From contig CALWKG010000005.1 in assembly GCA_944381205.1 (NCBI GenBank), positions 1-59,961 on the forward strand: 59,961 bases of DNA. Reading direction: 5' to 3'. Shown here in pieces: positions 35,900-44,788 of the stretch (its first letter is position 1; the number at the start of each line of letters is the position of its first letter). Below the pieces are notes generated by a model. The model was not told the origin of the DNA, searched no databases, and worked only from the letters and a program-made list of their open reading frames with translations. This DNA is from an uncultured Clostridia bacterium. GTDB lineage: Bacteria; Bacillota; Clostridia; Christensenellales; UBA1242. The translations under genes and the position numbers were made by a program.

Positions 35900-37039
35900 T
35901 TAAATTAATTTCATAATAATACTATTTAAGACATAATAGGCATTTTCGCTAACCTTTATATGCCCGTTTCTAAGAGATATAAAACCACGCGACGACAAAA
36001 ATTCAATTTCTTGCTTTTTATCTTTTAATATATGCCCGCCATATTCATTGTCAAAATCTTCTATATTTATACCTTCTCTCGTTCTAAGCCCAAGCATAAT
36101 AGATTCTTCCCTACGCATATTTAAACTGAGTTTTTCAACAGAAACAATAGGAAAGGTGTCATTTTCAATACTATTTATGTACTTATCAAAATCTTCCGTA
36201 TTGGCAAAACGTGTATCGTTCATATACGAATGTCCACCAACACCAAAAGCCAAATATTCACCCAATTTCCAATAGTTCTGGTTGTGCTTACACTCATAAT
36301 CTAGCATACTAAAATTAGATACTTCATATCTTTTTAATCCGGCACGTGATAATAAGTCGTAAACAGTATTGTACATTTCTACCGTTTCATCTTCACTTGG
36401 TACTTTTAAAGCCCCTACTTTTACCTTATCGTACATAACCGTACCCGGCTCCAAAATAAGAGAATATGCCGAAACGTGATTTACCTTTTGCCTTACTAAA
36501 AACCTTACTATTTTTTTTACGTCACCTATTTTTTGCCCCGGTAGACCTAACATCATATCCACCGAAATATTTTGAAAACCCACATCTTTTGCCAATTCTA
36601 CGGCTTCTTTTGCCTGTTTTGCCGTGTGTTGTCTACCAATTAATTTTAAAATTTTGTCGTTTAAGGTCTGCACCCCAAAACTCATTCTATTAATACCTGC
36701 TAGTTTGTATTCCCTTAGTTTTTCTTCTGTTGCAGTTTCAGGATTACATTCTACTGTGATTTCTACATTTCTTAAAAATCTAAAATTTTGCTTTAAAGCA
36801 ATCATTATATTTGTAATCATACCCACACCCAAAACACTAGGTGTTCCGCCACCAAAAAAGATTGAAGAAATTTTATAATTTTTTCCTTCTTTTTTTCCTC
36901 GCATTTTTATTTCTTCTATCAAAGCATCTACATATTTTTGCATAAGAGCCTGTTTATCTACAAAAGATACAAAATTGCAATAGTCACACTTTTTTTTGTT
37001 ACAAAATGGAATATGAATATATAGTGATAACGTTTTCAT
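35900..37039 (-). CDS. hemW: HemW-like radical-SAM protein (coproporphyrinogen III oxidase-like)
   Basis: 379 residues. The family delivers haem and was long annotated as an oxygen-independent coproporphyrinogen oxidase. IHIPFCNKKKCDYCNF (9-24) is the cluster motif, FGGGTPS and then VECNPET and SFGVQTLND follow, and a HemW C-terminal domain ends the protein. Odd: the first two cysteines are four residues apart (C-x4-C-x2-C) rather than the usual three. Two bases separate its ATG from the lepA stop, so it is translated behind lepA; the lepA-hemW pair is common in Bacillota. Confidence 0.9.
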   Translation of the reverse strand: MKTLSLYIHIPFCNKKKCDYCNFVSFVDKQALMQKYVDALIEEIKMRGKKEGKNYKISSIFFGGGTPSVLGVGMITNIMIALKQNFRFLRNVEITVECNPETATEEKLREYKLAGINRMSFGVQTLNDKILKLIGRQHTAKQAKEAVELAKDVGFQNISVDMMLGLPGQKIGDVKKIVRFLVRQKVNHVSAYSLILEPGTVMYDKVKVGALKVPSEDETVEMYNTVYDLLSRAGLKRYEVSNFSMLDYECKHNQNYWKLGEYLAFGVGGHSYMNDTRFANTEDFDKYINSIENDTFPIVSVEKLSLNMRREESIMLGLRTREGINIEDFDNEYGGHILKDKKQEIEFLSSRGFISLRNGHIKVSENAYYVLNSIIMKLI

Positions 37040-37041
37040 AC

Positions 37042-38841
37042 TTAATCATCAAGTTTTAAAATGGACATAAAGGCTTCGCTTGGAATTTCTACTGAGCCAA
37101 TTTGTCTCATTCTTTTCTTGCCCTCCTTTTGCTTTTCTAATAACTTACGTTTTCTAGAAATATCTCCCCCATAACACTTTGCTAAAACGTCCTTTCTCAT
37201 TGCTTTTACGGTTTCCCTAGCAATGACCTTTCCACCTATACAAGCCTGTATTGGTAATTCAAACAACTGCCTTGGGATAACTTCCTTTAACTTCTCTGCC
37301 AATTTTTTACCACGAGAGTACGCAAAATCCTTGTGGACTATAACGCTTAATGCGTCACACTTTTCACCATTAAGCAAAATATCTAACTTTACTAGGTCAC
37401 TCTTTTTAAATTCGTTAACATCGTAATCTAAACTTGCATATCCTCGGGAACGAGATTTTAATCCATCAAAGAAATCATAGACTATCTCGCATAGCGGAAT
37501 GTTGTATTTTAACATAACCCTGCTTTTGTCTAAATATTGCATATCTAAGTACTCTCCGCGCTTGTTTTGACAAAGTTCCATAATTCCACCTACATATTCT
37601 GGCGGGGTATATATGGTAACACTTGCAATAGGCTCCTGCACTTCTTTTATTTCAGTTACCGCTGGCCAAAGTGACGGGTTTGAAATTTCCTGTACTGTTC
37701 CGTCTGTTTTAAACACTTTGTAACTCACACTAGGTGAAGTTGTTATAATATCTAAGTTAAACTCTCTTTCCAACCTTTCGCTAATAATTTCTAGATGCAA
37801 AAGTCCCAAAAATCCACATCTAAAACCATAGCCTAGTGCGGTGGATACTTCTGGTGTAAAGTGCAAAGAATCATCATTTAATTTTAGTTTTTCTAAGGCA
37901 TCTTTTAAATCATTATATCTTGCACCATCTACTAAAAACACCCCGCAATACACCATAGGCTTCACGTCTTTATACCCTTCTAGTGCGTGCTCAGTTGGAT
38001 TATCTGCAAAGGTTATTGTATCCCCTACCTTTGTTTCGGAAACATTTTTTATACTAGCGCAAATATAACCCACCATACCAGTTTTTAGCACAGATATTTC
38101 CCTTGGGCTTGGGCAAAACACACCTACTTCGGTTATGTCATAACTCTTACCCGTTCTCATCATTTTTATTTTATCCCCAGTCTTTGCTTCACCGTCAAAA
38201 ACTCTAACTAAACTAACTGCACCCTTAAAATTATCGTAGTAACTATCAAAAATCAATGCTTTTAATGGAGCATTTCTATCTCCTTTGGGAGATGGGATTT
38301 TGGTTACAATACTTTCTAAAACCTTATCTATATTTATTCCTTCTTTGGCGGAGATTAACGGGGCATCACTACAATCTAGCCCGATAATTTCTTCTATCTC
38401 TTTTTTTACTTCTTCAACTCTGGCACTAGGCAGGTCTATTTTGTTTATAACAGGAACTATTGTAAGGTCGTTTTCTAATGCTAGATAGACATTTGCAAGT
38501 GTTTGAGCCTGTACTCCCTGAGTCGCATCTACAACAAGTATTGCTCCTTCACATGCTTTAAGCGAACGTGAAACCTCGTAGGTAAAGTCCACGTGCCCCG
38601 GAGTATCAATTAGATTTAGTGTGTATTCTTCGCCATTGTACTCATAAAACATTCTCGTAGGAGTTAGTTTTATTGTAATACCTCGTTCGCGCTCAATATC
38701 CATACTATCCAGGACCTGCTCGGTCAATTCACGGCTAGACAATGTGCCCGTTTTTTCTATCAATCGGTCAGCAAGAGTACTTTTACCATGGTCTATGTGT
38801 GCTATTATGCAAAAATTTCGTATATTTTTTAATTCGTTCAT
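37042..38841 (-). CDS. lepA: Elongation factor 4 (LepA), ribosomal GTPase
   Basis: Translational GTPase that acts on the ribosome during initiation or stalling. 599 residues, full length. GTPase motifs are AHIDHGKST (14-22), the switch region [17 protein letters not shown] and NKIDLPSA, followed by domains II, III and V and the LepA-specific C-terminal domain. No ribosome site precedes the ATG at 38841; a perfect -10 box ends eight bases before it, which predicts a leaderless or nearly leaderless message. hemW follows directly. Confidence 0.97.
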   Translation of the reverse strand: MNELKNIRNFCIIAHIDHGKSTLADRLIEKTGTLSSRELTEQVLDSMDIERERGITIKLTPTRMFYEYNGEEYTLNLIDTPGHVDFTYEVSRSLKACEGAILVVDATQGVQAQTLANVYLALENDLTIVPVINKIDLPSARVEEVKKEIEEIIGLDCSDAPLISAKEGINIDKVLESIVTKIPSPKGDRNAPLKALIFDSYYDNFKGAVSLVRVFDGEAKTGDKIKMMRTGKSYDITEVGVFCPSPREISVLKTGMVGYICASIKNVSETKVGDTITFADNPTEHALEGYKDVKPMVYCGVFLVDGARYNDLKDALEKLKLNDDSLHFTPEVSTALGYGFRCGFLGLLHLEIISERLEREFNLDIITTSPSVSYKVFKTDGTVQEISNPSLWPAVTEIKEVQEPIASVTIYTPPEYVGGIMELCQNKRGEYLDMQYLDKSRVMLKYNIPLCEIVYDFFDGLKSRSRGYASLDYDVNEFKKSDLVKLDILLNGEKCDALSVIVHKDFAYSRGKKLAEKLKEVIPRQLFELPIQACIGGKVIARETVKAMRKDVLAKCYGGDISRKRKLLEKQKEGKKRMRQIGSVEIPSEAFMSILKLDD

Positions 38842-38849
38842 ATAGATGT

Positions 38850-38878
38850 ATTATATTAGAATTTTACATTTCTTTCAA
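38850..38878 (-). promoter_or_regulatory. Predicted lepA promoter giving a leaderless mRNA
   Basis: Minus strand TTGAAA (38873-38878), 17-base spacer, TATAAT (38850-38855). The -10 box ends eight bases before the ATG. Confidence 0.65.
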
Positions 38879-39189
38879 GCGATTTAACGTGTTTATATGG
38901 TTAAAGATTATCAATGCGTAAAAATTAAACTAAAAATTTTTCACACAAAAACTTAAAAATTAAATTTTTTTTATTATCCCAATTTAATAGGTAAAAACGA
39001 TATTAGATTAGGCTCTTTTAAAATTAATAAAGGCATTGATATTTATTATTTTGACAGTTTAAAATTTTAACAGGCTTTTATTTTATAAGACATTTTGAAC
39101 AAACAATTAATTTTTGCTCTAAAAACAAATAAATTTAAAGAACTAAAACCATAAAAAACACAAAAAATAATAAATTTGTGCTAATTTGT
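38879..39189. other. AT-rich divergent intergenic stretch
   Basis: Lies between the lepA promoter and the promoter of the plus-strand phosphodiesterase gene. I see no open frame, repeat or strong hairpin. Confidence 0.5.
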
Positions 39190-39217
39190 TTGAAAAAACT
39201 ACAAAAAAGAATATAAT
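39190..39217 (+). promoter_or_regulatory. Promoter of the glycerophosphodiesterase gene
   Basis: TTGAAA (39190-39195), 16-base spacer, TATAAT (39212-39217); leader of about 38 bases with AAGGAG before the ATG. Confidence 0.7.
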
Positions 39218-39262
39218 ATGTTTTATAGATGTAAATTTTACCTTAAACATTAAGGAGATAAT

Positions 39263-39997
39263 ATGAAAGATTTATTTGAAACTTGGCTAATAAATAAGTA
39301 TATTGCCCACAGGGGATTTCATTCACAAACCGCGCCAGAAAATAGTATGCTTAGTTTTAAACTTGCCCGTGAGCAAGGATATGGAATTGAATTAGACGTA
39401 AGACTAATTGCAGACGGCACTCCAATTGTTTTTCACGACGATACTTTAAAGAGAATGACCGGTCAAGATGGTTATGTTATAAATGTAAAAGATGTAAAGG
39501 AACTTAAAACTTTTAAACTTAATAATAGTGAAGAAACTATCCCTACCCTAGAAGAAGTTTTAACAGAATTTGGCGGTAACACCCCAATTTTGATAGAACT
39601 AAAAGACTATAACATAAAAAGCGACTTAGAGCAAAAAGTCTACGAACTCATATCAAAGCACAAGGGCGACTATGCTGTAATGAGTTTTAATCCATACTCT
39701 GTAAGATGGTTTAAACGTTTTGCCCCAGAAGTTGTTAGAGGAATATTATCGTCTTCCTTTAAAAATGAAAAAATTAGTTTTGTCAAAAAATTTATGTTAA
39801 GTAAAGCAAACTTTATAAAAAAGATTGCAGACCCACAATTTATTGCTTACAAATGGGACGAAGTTCCAAATAGATACGTAAAAAAATTTAAAGAACTTCC
39901 CCTTCTAGTGTGGGCTGTGAATACTCAAAGTGATTATATGAAGGTCGCTCAACACTGTGATAATATCATATTTGAAAACTTTAAACCAAGGATATAA
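39263..39997 (+). CDS. Glycerophosphodiester phosphodiesterase family protein
   Basis: 244 residues of the TIM-barrel GDPD family, which splits glycerophosphodiesters from phospholipid turnover into glycerol-3-phosphate and an alcohol. Metal and catalytic motifs are intact: AHRGFHSQTAPENS (15-28), ELDVR, FHDDTLKRMTG and ELKDY. No signal peptide, so it should act inside the cell. ATG at 39263 with AAGGAG six bases upstream. Monocistronic, with its own promoter and a shared terminator. Confidence 0.93.
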   Translation: MKDLFETWLINKYIAHRGFHSQTAPENSMLSFKLAREQGYGIELDVRLIADGTPIVFHDDTLKRMTGQDGYVINVKDVKELKTFKLNNSEETIPTLEEVLTEFGGNTPILIELKDYNIKSDLEQKVYELISKHKGDYAVMSFNPYSVRWFKRFAPEVVRGILSSSFKNEKISFVKKFMLSKANFIKKIADPQFIAYKWDEVPNRYVKKFKELPLLVWAVNTQSDYMKVAQHCDNIIFENFKPRI

Positions 39998-40045
39998 TAT
40001 ATCCAATAAAGTAGCACAATAAAAATATTATGTTAAAAGCAAAAA

Positions 40046-40073
40046 AAAGATATGCTTCAACAGGCATATCTTT
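40046..40073. terminator. Bidirectional terminator between the phosphodiesterase gene and rplS
   Basis: AAAGATATGC (40046-40055) and GCATATCTTT (40064-40073), a perfect ten-base-pair stem with an eight-base loop, A-run to the left and T-run to the right. Confidence 0.88.
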
Positions 40074-40103
40074 TTATATACACACAAAAATTTATAAGAC
40101 AAC

Positions 40104-40445
40104 TTATCTTTGCTCTTTAATATTTGTCGCCTTACCAGAAAGTTTTCTAAGATAGAACAATTTTGCCCTTCTTACCTTACCCTTTTTAAGAACATCAATT
40201 CTATCAATTCTTGGGCTGTGTAGTGGGAATGTCCTTTCTACCCCAACACCAAAGGAAATACGTCTTACAGTAAAGTTTTCTCTTATACCACCGTTTTTAC
40301 GTGCAATAACAGTACCCTCATAACCTTGGACTCTCTCCTTATTACCTTCTTTAATCTTATAATAAACTTTGACAGTGTCGCCAATGCCAAATTCAGGTAC
40401 AGAATCTTTTACGTTTTCTTTTTCTATTACATCTATAAGGTTCAT
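40104..40445 (-). CDS. rplS: Ribosomal protein L19
   Basis: Large-subunit protein at the subunit interface. 113 residues, normal size, with [35 protein letters not shown] and [16 protein letters not shown] precedes the ATG at 40445. In most Bacillota rplS directly follows trmD; here it lies beyond rbgA, rnhB and yraN and has its own promoter and terminator. Confidence 0.97.
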   Translation of the reverse strand: MNLIDVIEKENVKDSVPEFGIGDTVKVYYKIKEGNKERVQGYEGTVIARKNGGIRENFTVRRISFGVGVERTFPLHSPRIDRIDVLKKGKVRRAKLFYLRKLSGKATNIKEQR

Positions 40446-40474
40446 TTTTTTGCCTCCGTATCAAATTGCAAAGT

Positions 40475-40503
40475 ATCATAGCATAAAAAAAATAAAATTG
40501 CAA
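40475..40503 (-). promoter_or_regulatory. Promoter of rplS
   Basis: Minus strand TTGCAA (40498-40503), 17-base spacer, TATGAT (40475-40480), about 29 bases before the ATG. Confidence 0.6.
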
Positions 40504-40837
40504 GTATTTTTTTATTTTTTACCAAAAAAAATTAGTATTCTTTGCTTTATTTTATGCAAAAAGTTAGTGTTTTACAAAAAACAAAATATTACTCTTTATA
40601 ACTAACCATTAAATTTATCACATAATACCACTAATTTTTAATAAAAATAAACTATTTTTATGTGGAAATGTTAGAATTTTACAACTATAACAAATTTAAT
40701 TAAATGTTTTATGGTTAATTAGATATAAAGATGCAAAAGAAATTTTTAGCCTAAATATCGCGCCACTACAAAGATTGGATTAAATAATTATACTGATAAT
40801 TAATTAAGTTACCTTAACAAAAATCATAAATTCTAAA
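40504..40837. other. AT-rich intergenic stretch between yraN and rplS
   Basis: No open frame with a ribosome site. I see no clear terminator for yraN here. Confidence 0.45.
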
Positions 40838-41194
40838 TTAAAATATATTTTCCAAATAGTCAATTTTATAACTATCATATTGGGATATAATAGATATACA
40901 ATCAAATCTCACATTCACCTTATCTAATAACCCTTTATATTTTAAATAAGATATTGCTGCGTTCCTTATTTTATGTTGTTTTTTTGCATTTATGGCTTCT
41001 AATGGCAAACCATAATCTAAACTTTGTCTAGTTTTGACTTCTACAAAAATTATCAGGTCATCTTTTTGCGCAACGACATCAATTTCTCCTATTCTATTTT
41101 TCATATTGCGTTGCAAAATATGATATCCCTTCTTTATTAGATAATGACAAGCAATATCTTCCCCTATGATGCCTAATTCTTTACTTTTATTCAT
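40838..41194 (-). CDS. yraN: YraN-family endonuclease-like protein (UPF0102)
   Basis: 118 residues. The Holliday-junction-resolvase-like nuclease fold of the family is visible: LGIIGEDIACHYLIKKGY, then NRIGEIDVVAQKDDLIIFVEVKTR, which carries the E-x-D and E-V-K metal/catalytic pattern. The exact function is unknown in any organism I know of. Start at the ATG at 41194 with AAGAGGA upstream; the longer frame has a hydrophobic, family-foreign extension that overlaps a duplicated segment. Follows rnhB, a common arrangement. Confidence 0.9.
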   Translation of the reverse strand: MNKSKELGIIGEDIACHYLIKKGYHILQRNMKNRIGEIDVVAQKDDLIIFVEVKTRQSLDYGLPLEAINAKKQHKIRNAAISYLKYKGLLDKVNVRFDCISIISQYDSYKIDYLENIF

Positions 41195-41313
41195 ATTTTT
41201 CCTCTTAACAAAAATTTGGGTTATAACTATAAAAATTATAGATAAAACTCTATATAAAAAAAGCGCTTTGTTATAGATTATAAAAACAACAAATTTATGT
41301 GTTTTTTTTATAC

Positions 41314-41441
41314 AAAATCGCATTTTATATAAAATTCTTTATAAAAAATGTCAGTTTTTTGCAAATACTAGTTATTAATTGTGACATATTTTAATATTTT
41401 CTGTACATAAAATCGCATTTTATATAAAATTCTTTATAAAA
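41314..41441. repeat. 33-base perfect direct repeat around the end of rnhB
   Basis: Copies at 41314-41346 and 41409-41441, 95 bases apart and identical over 33 bases. The right copy contains the last codons and stop of rnhB; the left copy is noncoding. The 62 bases between carry an inverted repeat, AATGTCA and TGACATATT, near their ends. Confidence 0.8.
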
Positions 41442-42007
41442 CTTTCTCTATGTATAGGGCATTTACCATATTTTTTTAGCAACTCAATATGCAATTTTGT
41501 ACCATAACCTTTATGCTTATCAAACTGGTATTGCGGATAAACTTTGGATAATTCCACCATTTTTCTATCACGATAGACCTTTGCCAAAATAGAAGCACAA
41601 GCAATAGAATAACTTAACGCATCTCCGTGAATAATTGGCTGTTGTTTGACATCGCTATCTATCCTGACGGCATCAATAAGAACAATGTCTGGTTCAACTA
41701 ATAACCCCTCTACTGCCTGTTTCATACCTAGTTTTGTAGCCTGCAAAATGTTTATTTTATCAATTACTTTCTCGTCTATTTCTACAATTTTATAACAAAT
41801 CGCATTTTTTACAATCTCATCATAAAGTTTTTCTCTCTTTTTAGGAGTTAACTTTTTGCTATCATTTACTCCGTCAACAATTTTGTCTTTATCTAAATCC
41901 ATTACTACGCACGCGCATACAACAGGCCCCGCCAATGGTCCCCTGCCTGCTTCGTCCATTCCGGCTATATACTTATAATCTCTATATTTGTTTTCGTATT
42001 CAAACAT
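41420..42007 (-). CDS. rnhB: Ribonuclease HII
   Basis: Removes RNA from RNA-DNA hybrids and single ribonucleotides from DNA. 195 residues. Catalytic residues are in AGMDEAGRGPLAGPVV (DEGR-type motif), SIACASILAKVYRD and YPQYQFDKHKGYGT. The ATG at 42007 is two bases past the rbgA stop with only a weak ribosome site, so translation is probably coupled. Its last codons lie in a 33-base duplication. Confidence 0.96.
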   Translation of the reverse strand: MFEYENKYRDYKYIAGMDEAGRGPLAGPVVCACVVMDLDKDKIVDGVNDSKKLTPKKREKLYDEIVKNAICYKIVEIDEKVIDKINILQATKLGMKQAVEGLLVEPDIVLIDAVRIDSDVKQQPIIHGDALSYSIACASILAKVYRDRKMVELSKVYPQYQFDKHKGYGTKLHIELLKKYGKCPIHRESFIKNFI

Positions 42008-42009
42008 AT

Positions 42010-42870
42010 TCAGTCTAGGAAAATTTTTCCCGTTCTCCCTTTTCTAAAATCGTCCAAAATTATTTTAGAACACCTATCATAATCTGGCTCATTTCCCTTT
42101 AAAACACATTTTCTAGAAAGACAAACTTGGTCAAAAATTTCGAGAATTTCGCTATCTTCTTTAATATTTATATTATACCTACTCTCAATTAAATTTTTAT
42201 ATTTTGGCAAAATGTCTTTCAAAAAATTAAATGCAAGGTCGTTTAAATCTAAGACTTCGTCTTTAATACTCCCAATGTATGCCAAATTTTTTGCAACTTT
42301 ATCGTCATCAAAAGACGGCCAAAGAGTCCCCGGGGTGTCTAACAAATTAAGTCCACCTTCGGTCATAACCCATTGTTTTCCCCTAGTAACCCCGGGCTTA
42401 TTACCAGTAATGGTTTTGGAGGCCTTACAAAGGTTATTTATAATTGTGCTTTTCCCAACATTAGGAACTCCTACAACCATTGCTTTTAATTGATAATTTA
42501 GCCCCCTATCTAATTTGTTTTGTAATTTTTGAGAAAGTAAGTTTTTTGATAAACTAAAAATTTGTTTGCAAGAATTTGACTTTGTAGCGTTAACAAAAAC
42601 AACTTTTGAATTAGTACTATCAAGTTTGTTTTTTACAAATTTTAAATCGTTTTCTTCTACAAAGTCCACTTTTGTTACAACATAAATAATTTTTTTATTC
42701 TGACACAACTTTGTGAGTTTAGGGTTGATGCACGAAAAAGGAGCCCTGGCATCTAAACAATAAAGCACAATGTCAATGTTTTTTAACTCCTTTTCCATTT
42801 GCCTTAAAGCCTTTGTCATATGTCCCGGGAACCAATTAATAGAACTAGATTTTTTTATGTTATTATCCAT
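42010..42870 (-). CDS. rbgA: Ribosome biogenesis GTPase RbgA (YlqF)
   Basis: Circularly permuted GTPase needed for late 50S assembly. 286 residues, with motifs in the permuted order: G4 TKVD (66-69), then G1 GVPNVGKS (134-141), G2 KPGVTRG and G3 DTPG (178-181). The N-terminal INWFPGHMTKALR is diagnostic. Start at the ATG at 42870 with GGGGTGA upstream; the longer frame is not needed. Operon order is trmD, rbgA, rnhB. Confidence 0.96.
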   Translation of the reverse strand: MDNNIKKSSSINWFPGHMTKALRQMEKELKNIDIVLYCLDARAPFSCINPKLTKLCQNKKIIYVVTKVDFVEENDLKFVKNKLDSTNSKVVFVNATKSNSCKQIFSLSKNLLSQKLQNKLDRGLNYQLKAMVVGVPNVGKSTIINNLCKASKTITGNKPGVTRGKQWVMTEGGLNLLDTPGTLWPSFDDDKVAKNLAYIGSIKDEVLDLNDLAFNFLKDILPKYKNLIESRYNINIKEDSEILEIFDQVCLSRKCVLKGNEPDYDRCSKIILDDFRKGRTGKIFLD

Positions 42871-42965
42871 ACTATCACCCCGCAAAAGTGATTAAAATTT
42901 TTAATAAAAATATTTTATGATAAAAAACAATCTTATTAATAATATCAAATTTTAATATAATTTTT

Positions 42966-43667
42966 TTAATTTTTCTTGCCAGACAAATCTTTAATATATT
43001 TTTTATATAAGTCTTTTCTTCTTTTTTTTGTAATCTCTATTGCCTTATTTTCTCTCCACTTTGCTATTTCTTTATGATTGCCACTAAGTAAAACTTCTGG
43101 CACTCCTCTATTCATAAAAATCTCGGGTCTAGTATACTGTGGGTATTCTAATAAAAAAGTAGAGAAACTTTCGTCTTCGGTTGCGTTTTCGTTTCCAAGC
43201 ACATTTGGAACATATCTTGCAATAGCATCTACAAGAACCATTGCCGGATATTCTCCACCAGTTAAAACATAATCACCTATTGAGATCTCTTCGTCAACGC
43301 ACAAGTCAATAATGCGTTCATCTATGCCTTCATAATGCCCGCAAACTAGTACGATATCTTGGTAATTTTGTGCCAAAGATATGACTTTGTTTTGGTTTAA
43401 AGTTGTTCCCTTAGGCGACAAATATATTACGTGACTATTGTCTGTGCAAACGCTATTTATCGCGTCAAAAATAGGCTGTGGTGTCATAATCATACCCGCA
43501 CCGCCGCCATAGGAGTAATCGTCACACCTTTTGTTTTTATCTTTGGAAAAATCTCTAATGTTTACAACTCTAATTTCAATTAATCCCCTTTCCTGAGCCT
43601 TACCTAAAATGCTATGGGTCAAAGTAGAAAACATCTCTGGAAAAAGGGTTAGAATTGTTATTTTCAT
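42966..43667 (-). CDS. trmD: tRNA (guanine-N1)-methyltransferase
   Basis: SPOUT-family enzyme that methylates G37 of tRNAs. 233 residues. It has the knot motifs DYSYGGGAGMIM and LVCGHYEGIDERI, and ISIGDYVLTGGE. The ATG at 43667 overlaps the rimM stop as ATGA, and AGAGGT precedes it, so the two are coupled. Confidence 0.97.
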   Translation of the reverse strand: MKITILTLFPEMFSTLTHSILGKAQERGLIEIRVVNIRDFSKDKNKRCDDYSYGGGAGMIMTPQPIFDAINSVCTDNSHVIYLSPKGTTLNQNKVISLAQNYQDIVLVCGHYEGIDERIIDLCVDEEISIGDYVLTGGEYPAMVLVDAIARYVPNVLGNENATEDESFSTFLLEYPQYTRPEIFMNRGVPEVLLSGNHKEIAKWRENKAIEITKKRRKDLYKKYIKDLSGKKN

Positions 43668-44155
43668 ATAATGACCTCTTGTAATTTTTTTATATCAACA
43701 ACGATTTTTTTGCTACGTATGTCTACGTCTAAAAAAATATGCTTTAAGTATGGAAACGAGTAATCAGCCCCGTGTCTTTTTATGTTAATTATGTCTGCAC
43801 TGCCATACTTTTCAACACCTACAATTTCTCCTACAAAAGAGCCTTGTTTATCATACAATTTACAATTTTCTAAGTCGCTAATTAAATAACTATCGCCGTC
43901 ATTTGACCTGACATCTTCTTCTTTTGCAAAGATAAATTTTTGTCTAATCATTTCGGCTTGGTCTATGGAATTAATTTGGTCAAGTTTTAAGTACAAAAAA
44001 GATTTGTAGTACCTACGTGCTACAATCTTATACTCTATATTATCAATATAAACATTTTCCACCCGTTGCCAAAAGGCAGAATCGCGAGATAACATCTCAA
44101 TTTTAATCTCACCTTTTAGCCCCTGAGGTTTTAAAACTTTTGCTACTTTTAACAT
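43664..44155 (-). CDS. rimM: 16S rRNA processing protein RimM
   Basis: Assists maturation of the 30S head by binding S19. 163 residues. It has an N-terminal RimM barrel (LKPQGLKGEIKIE), then DLENCKLYD and VGEIVGVEKYGSADIINI, and a PRC-like barrel with the C-terminal YSFPYLKHIFLDVDI. It has little ribosome site and lies five bases after khpA, so it is probably translated by coupling. Confidence 0.94.
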   Translation of the reverse strand: MLKVAKVLKPQGLKGEIKIEMLSRDSAFWQRVENVYIDNIEYKIVARRYYKSFLYLKLDQINSIDQAEMIRQKFIFAKEEDVRSNDGDSYLISDLENCKLYDKQGSFVGEIVGVEKYGSADIINIKRHGADYSFPYLKHIFLDVDIRSKKIVVDIKKLQEVII

Positions 44156-44160
44156 ATTTT

Positions 44161-44391
44161 TTACTTTTTTATTTTAAAAATCATCTTTTTACTACTATTA
44201 CGCCCAGCAGAATGTAAAATTGCCCTTATAGCCTGTGCAACTTTACCATTTTTACCAATAATTTTGCCGACATCGTTAGATGCTACCTCTACATTAAAGA
44301 CAATAGTATTTTTTTCTTCTTGTTTATCTATTACAACCTTATCCTTTTCGTCCACAAGGCTTTCTACAATAAATCTAACTAATTCGTCCAT
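44161..44391 (-). CDS. khpA: KH-domain RNA-binding protein KhpA (YlqC)
   Basis: 76 residues, a single KH domain with the GxxG loop in VGKIIGKNGKVAQAI. In Bacillota KhpA pairs with KhpB/EloR in RNA binding and cell-wall growth control. GGGAGA precedes the ATG at 44391. The order rpsP-khpA-rimM is standard. Confidence 0.95.
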   Translation of the reverse strand: MDELVRFIVESLVDEKDKVVIDKQEEKNTIVFNVEVASNDVGKIIGKNGKVAQAIRAILHSAGRNSSKKMIFKIKK

Positions 44392-44416
44392 AAAAATCTC
44401 CCTTTATATTAGTTTA

Positions 44417-44722
44417 TTAAGCCTTTTTTGCGTCTTTCTTTTTAGGAACAATTCTCTTACTAGCATAAGGTTTTGGATTTTCTACAATGCCTGCTTTTAC
44501 AAGAAGTGTCCTTGCTGTTTCGGTAGGTTGTGCTCCGTTTTTAAGCCAGGTTAAAGTCTTGTCTTTGTCTATTTTTAAGTTGTCTTTTTCAACAAGTGGG
44601 TTAAAATATCCAAGACTATCAATAACTTTACCATCTCTGCTTGTTCTTGCATCTGCAACAACTACTCTATAAAAAGGACTCTTTTTATCCCCCATTCTTG
44701 TAAGTCTAATTTTAACTGCCAT
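44417..44722 (-). CDS. rpsP: Ribosomal protein S16
   Basis: 101 residues, with the S16 core [29 protein letters not shown], and a lysine-rich tail ([15 protein letters not shown]). Start at the ATG at 44722 with AAAGGAGA upstream. Downstream of ffh by 66 bases. Confidence 0.97.
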   Translation of the reverse strand: MAVKIRLTRMGDKKSPFYRVVVADARTSRDGKVIDSLGYFNPLVEKDNLKIDKDKTLTWLKNGAQPTETARTLLVKAGIVENPKPYASKRIVPKKKDAKKA

Positions 44723-44788
44723 TTTTTCTCTCCTTTGTTTAAAATTATATATCCACAAATTTTTTATTAAAAACTTGCAAAAAACATT

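Noticed and set aside
40838..41323. Longer YraN start near 41323
   Set aside because: The extension is hydrophobic, unlike the family, and overlaps the 33-base duplication; the ATG at 41194 has AAGAGGA upstream.
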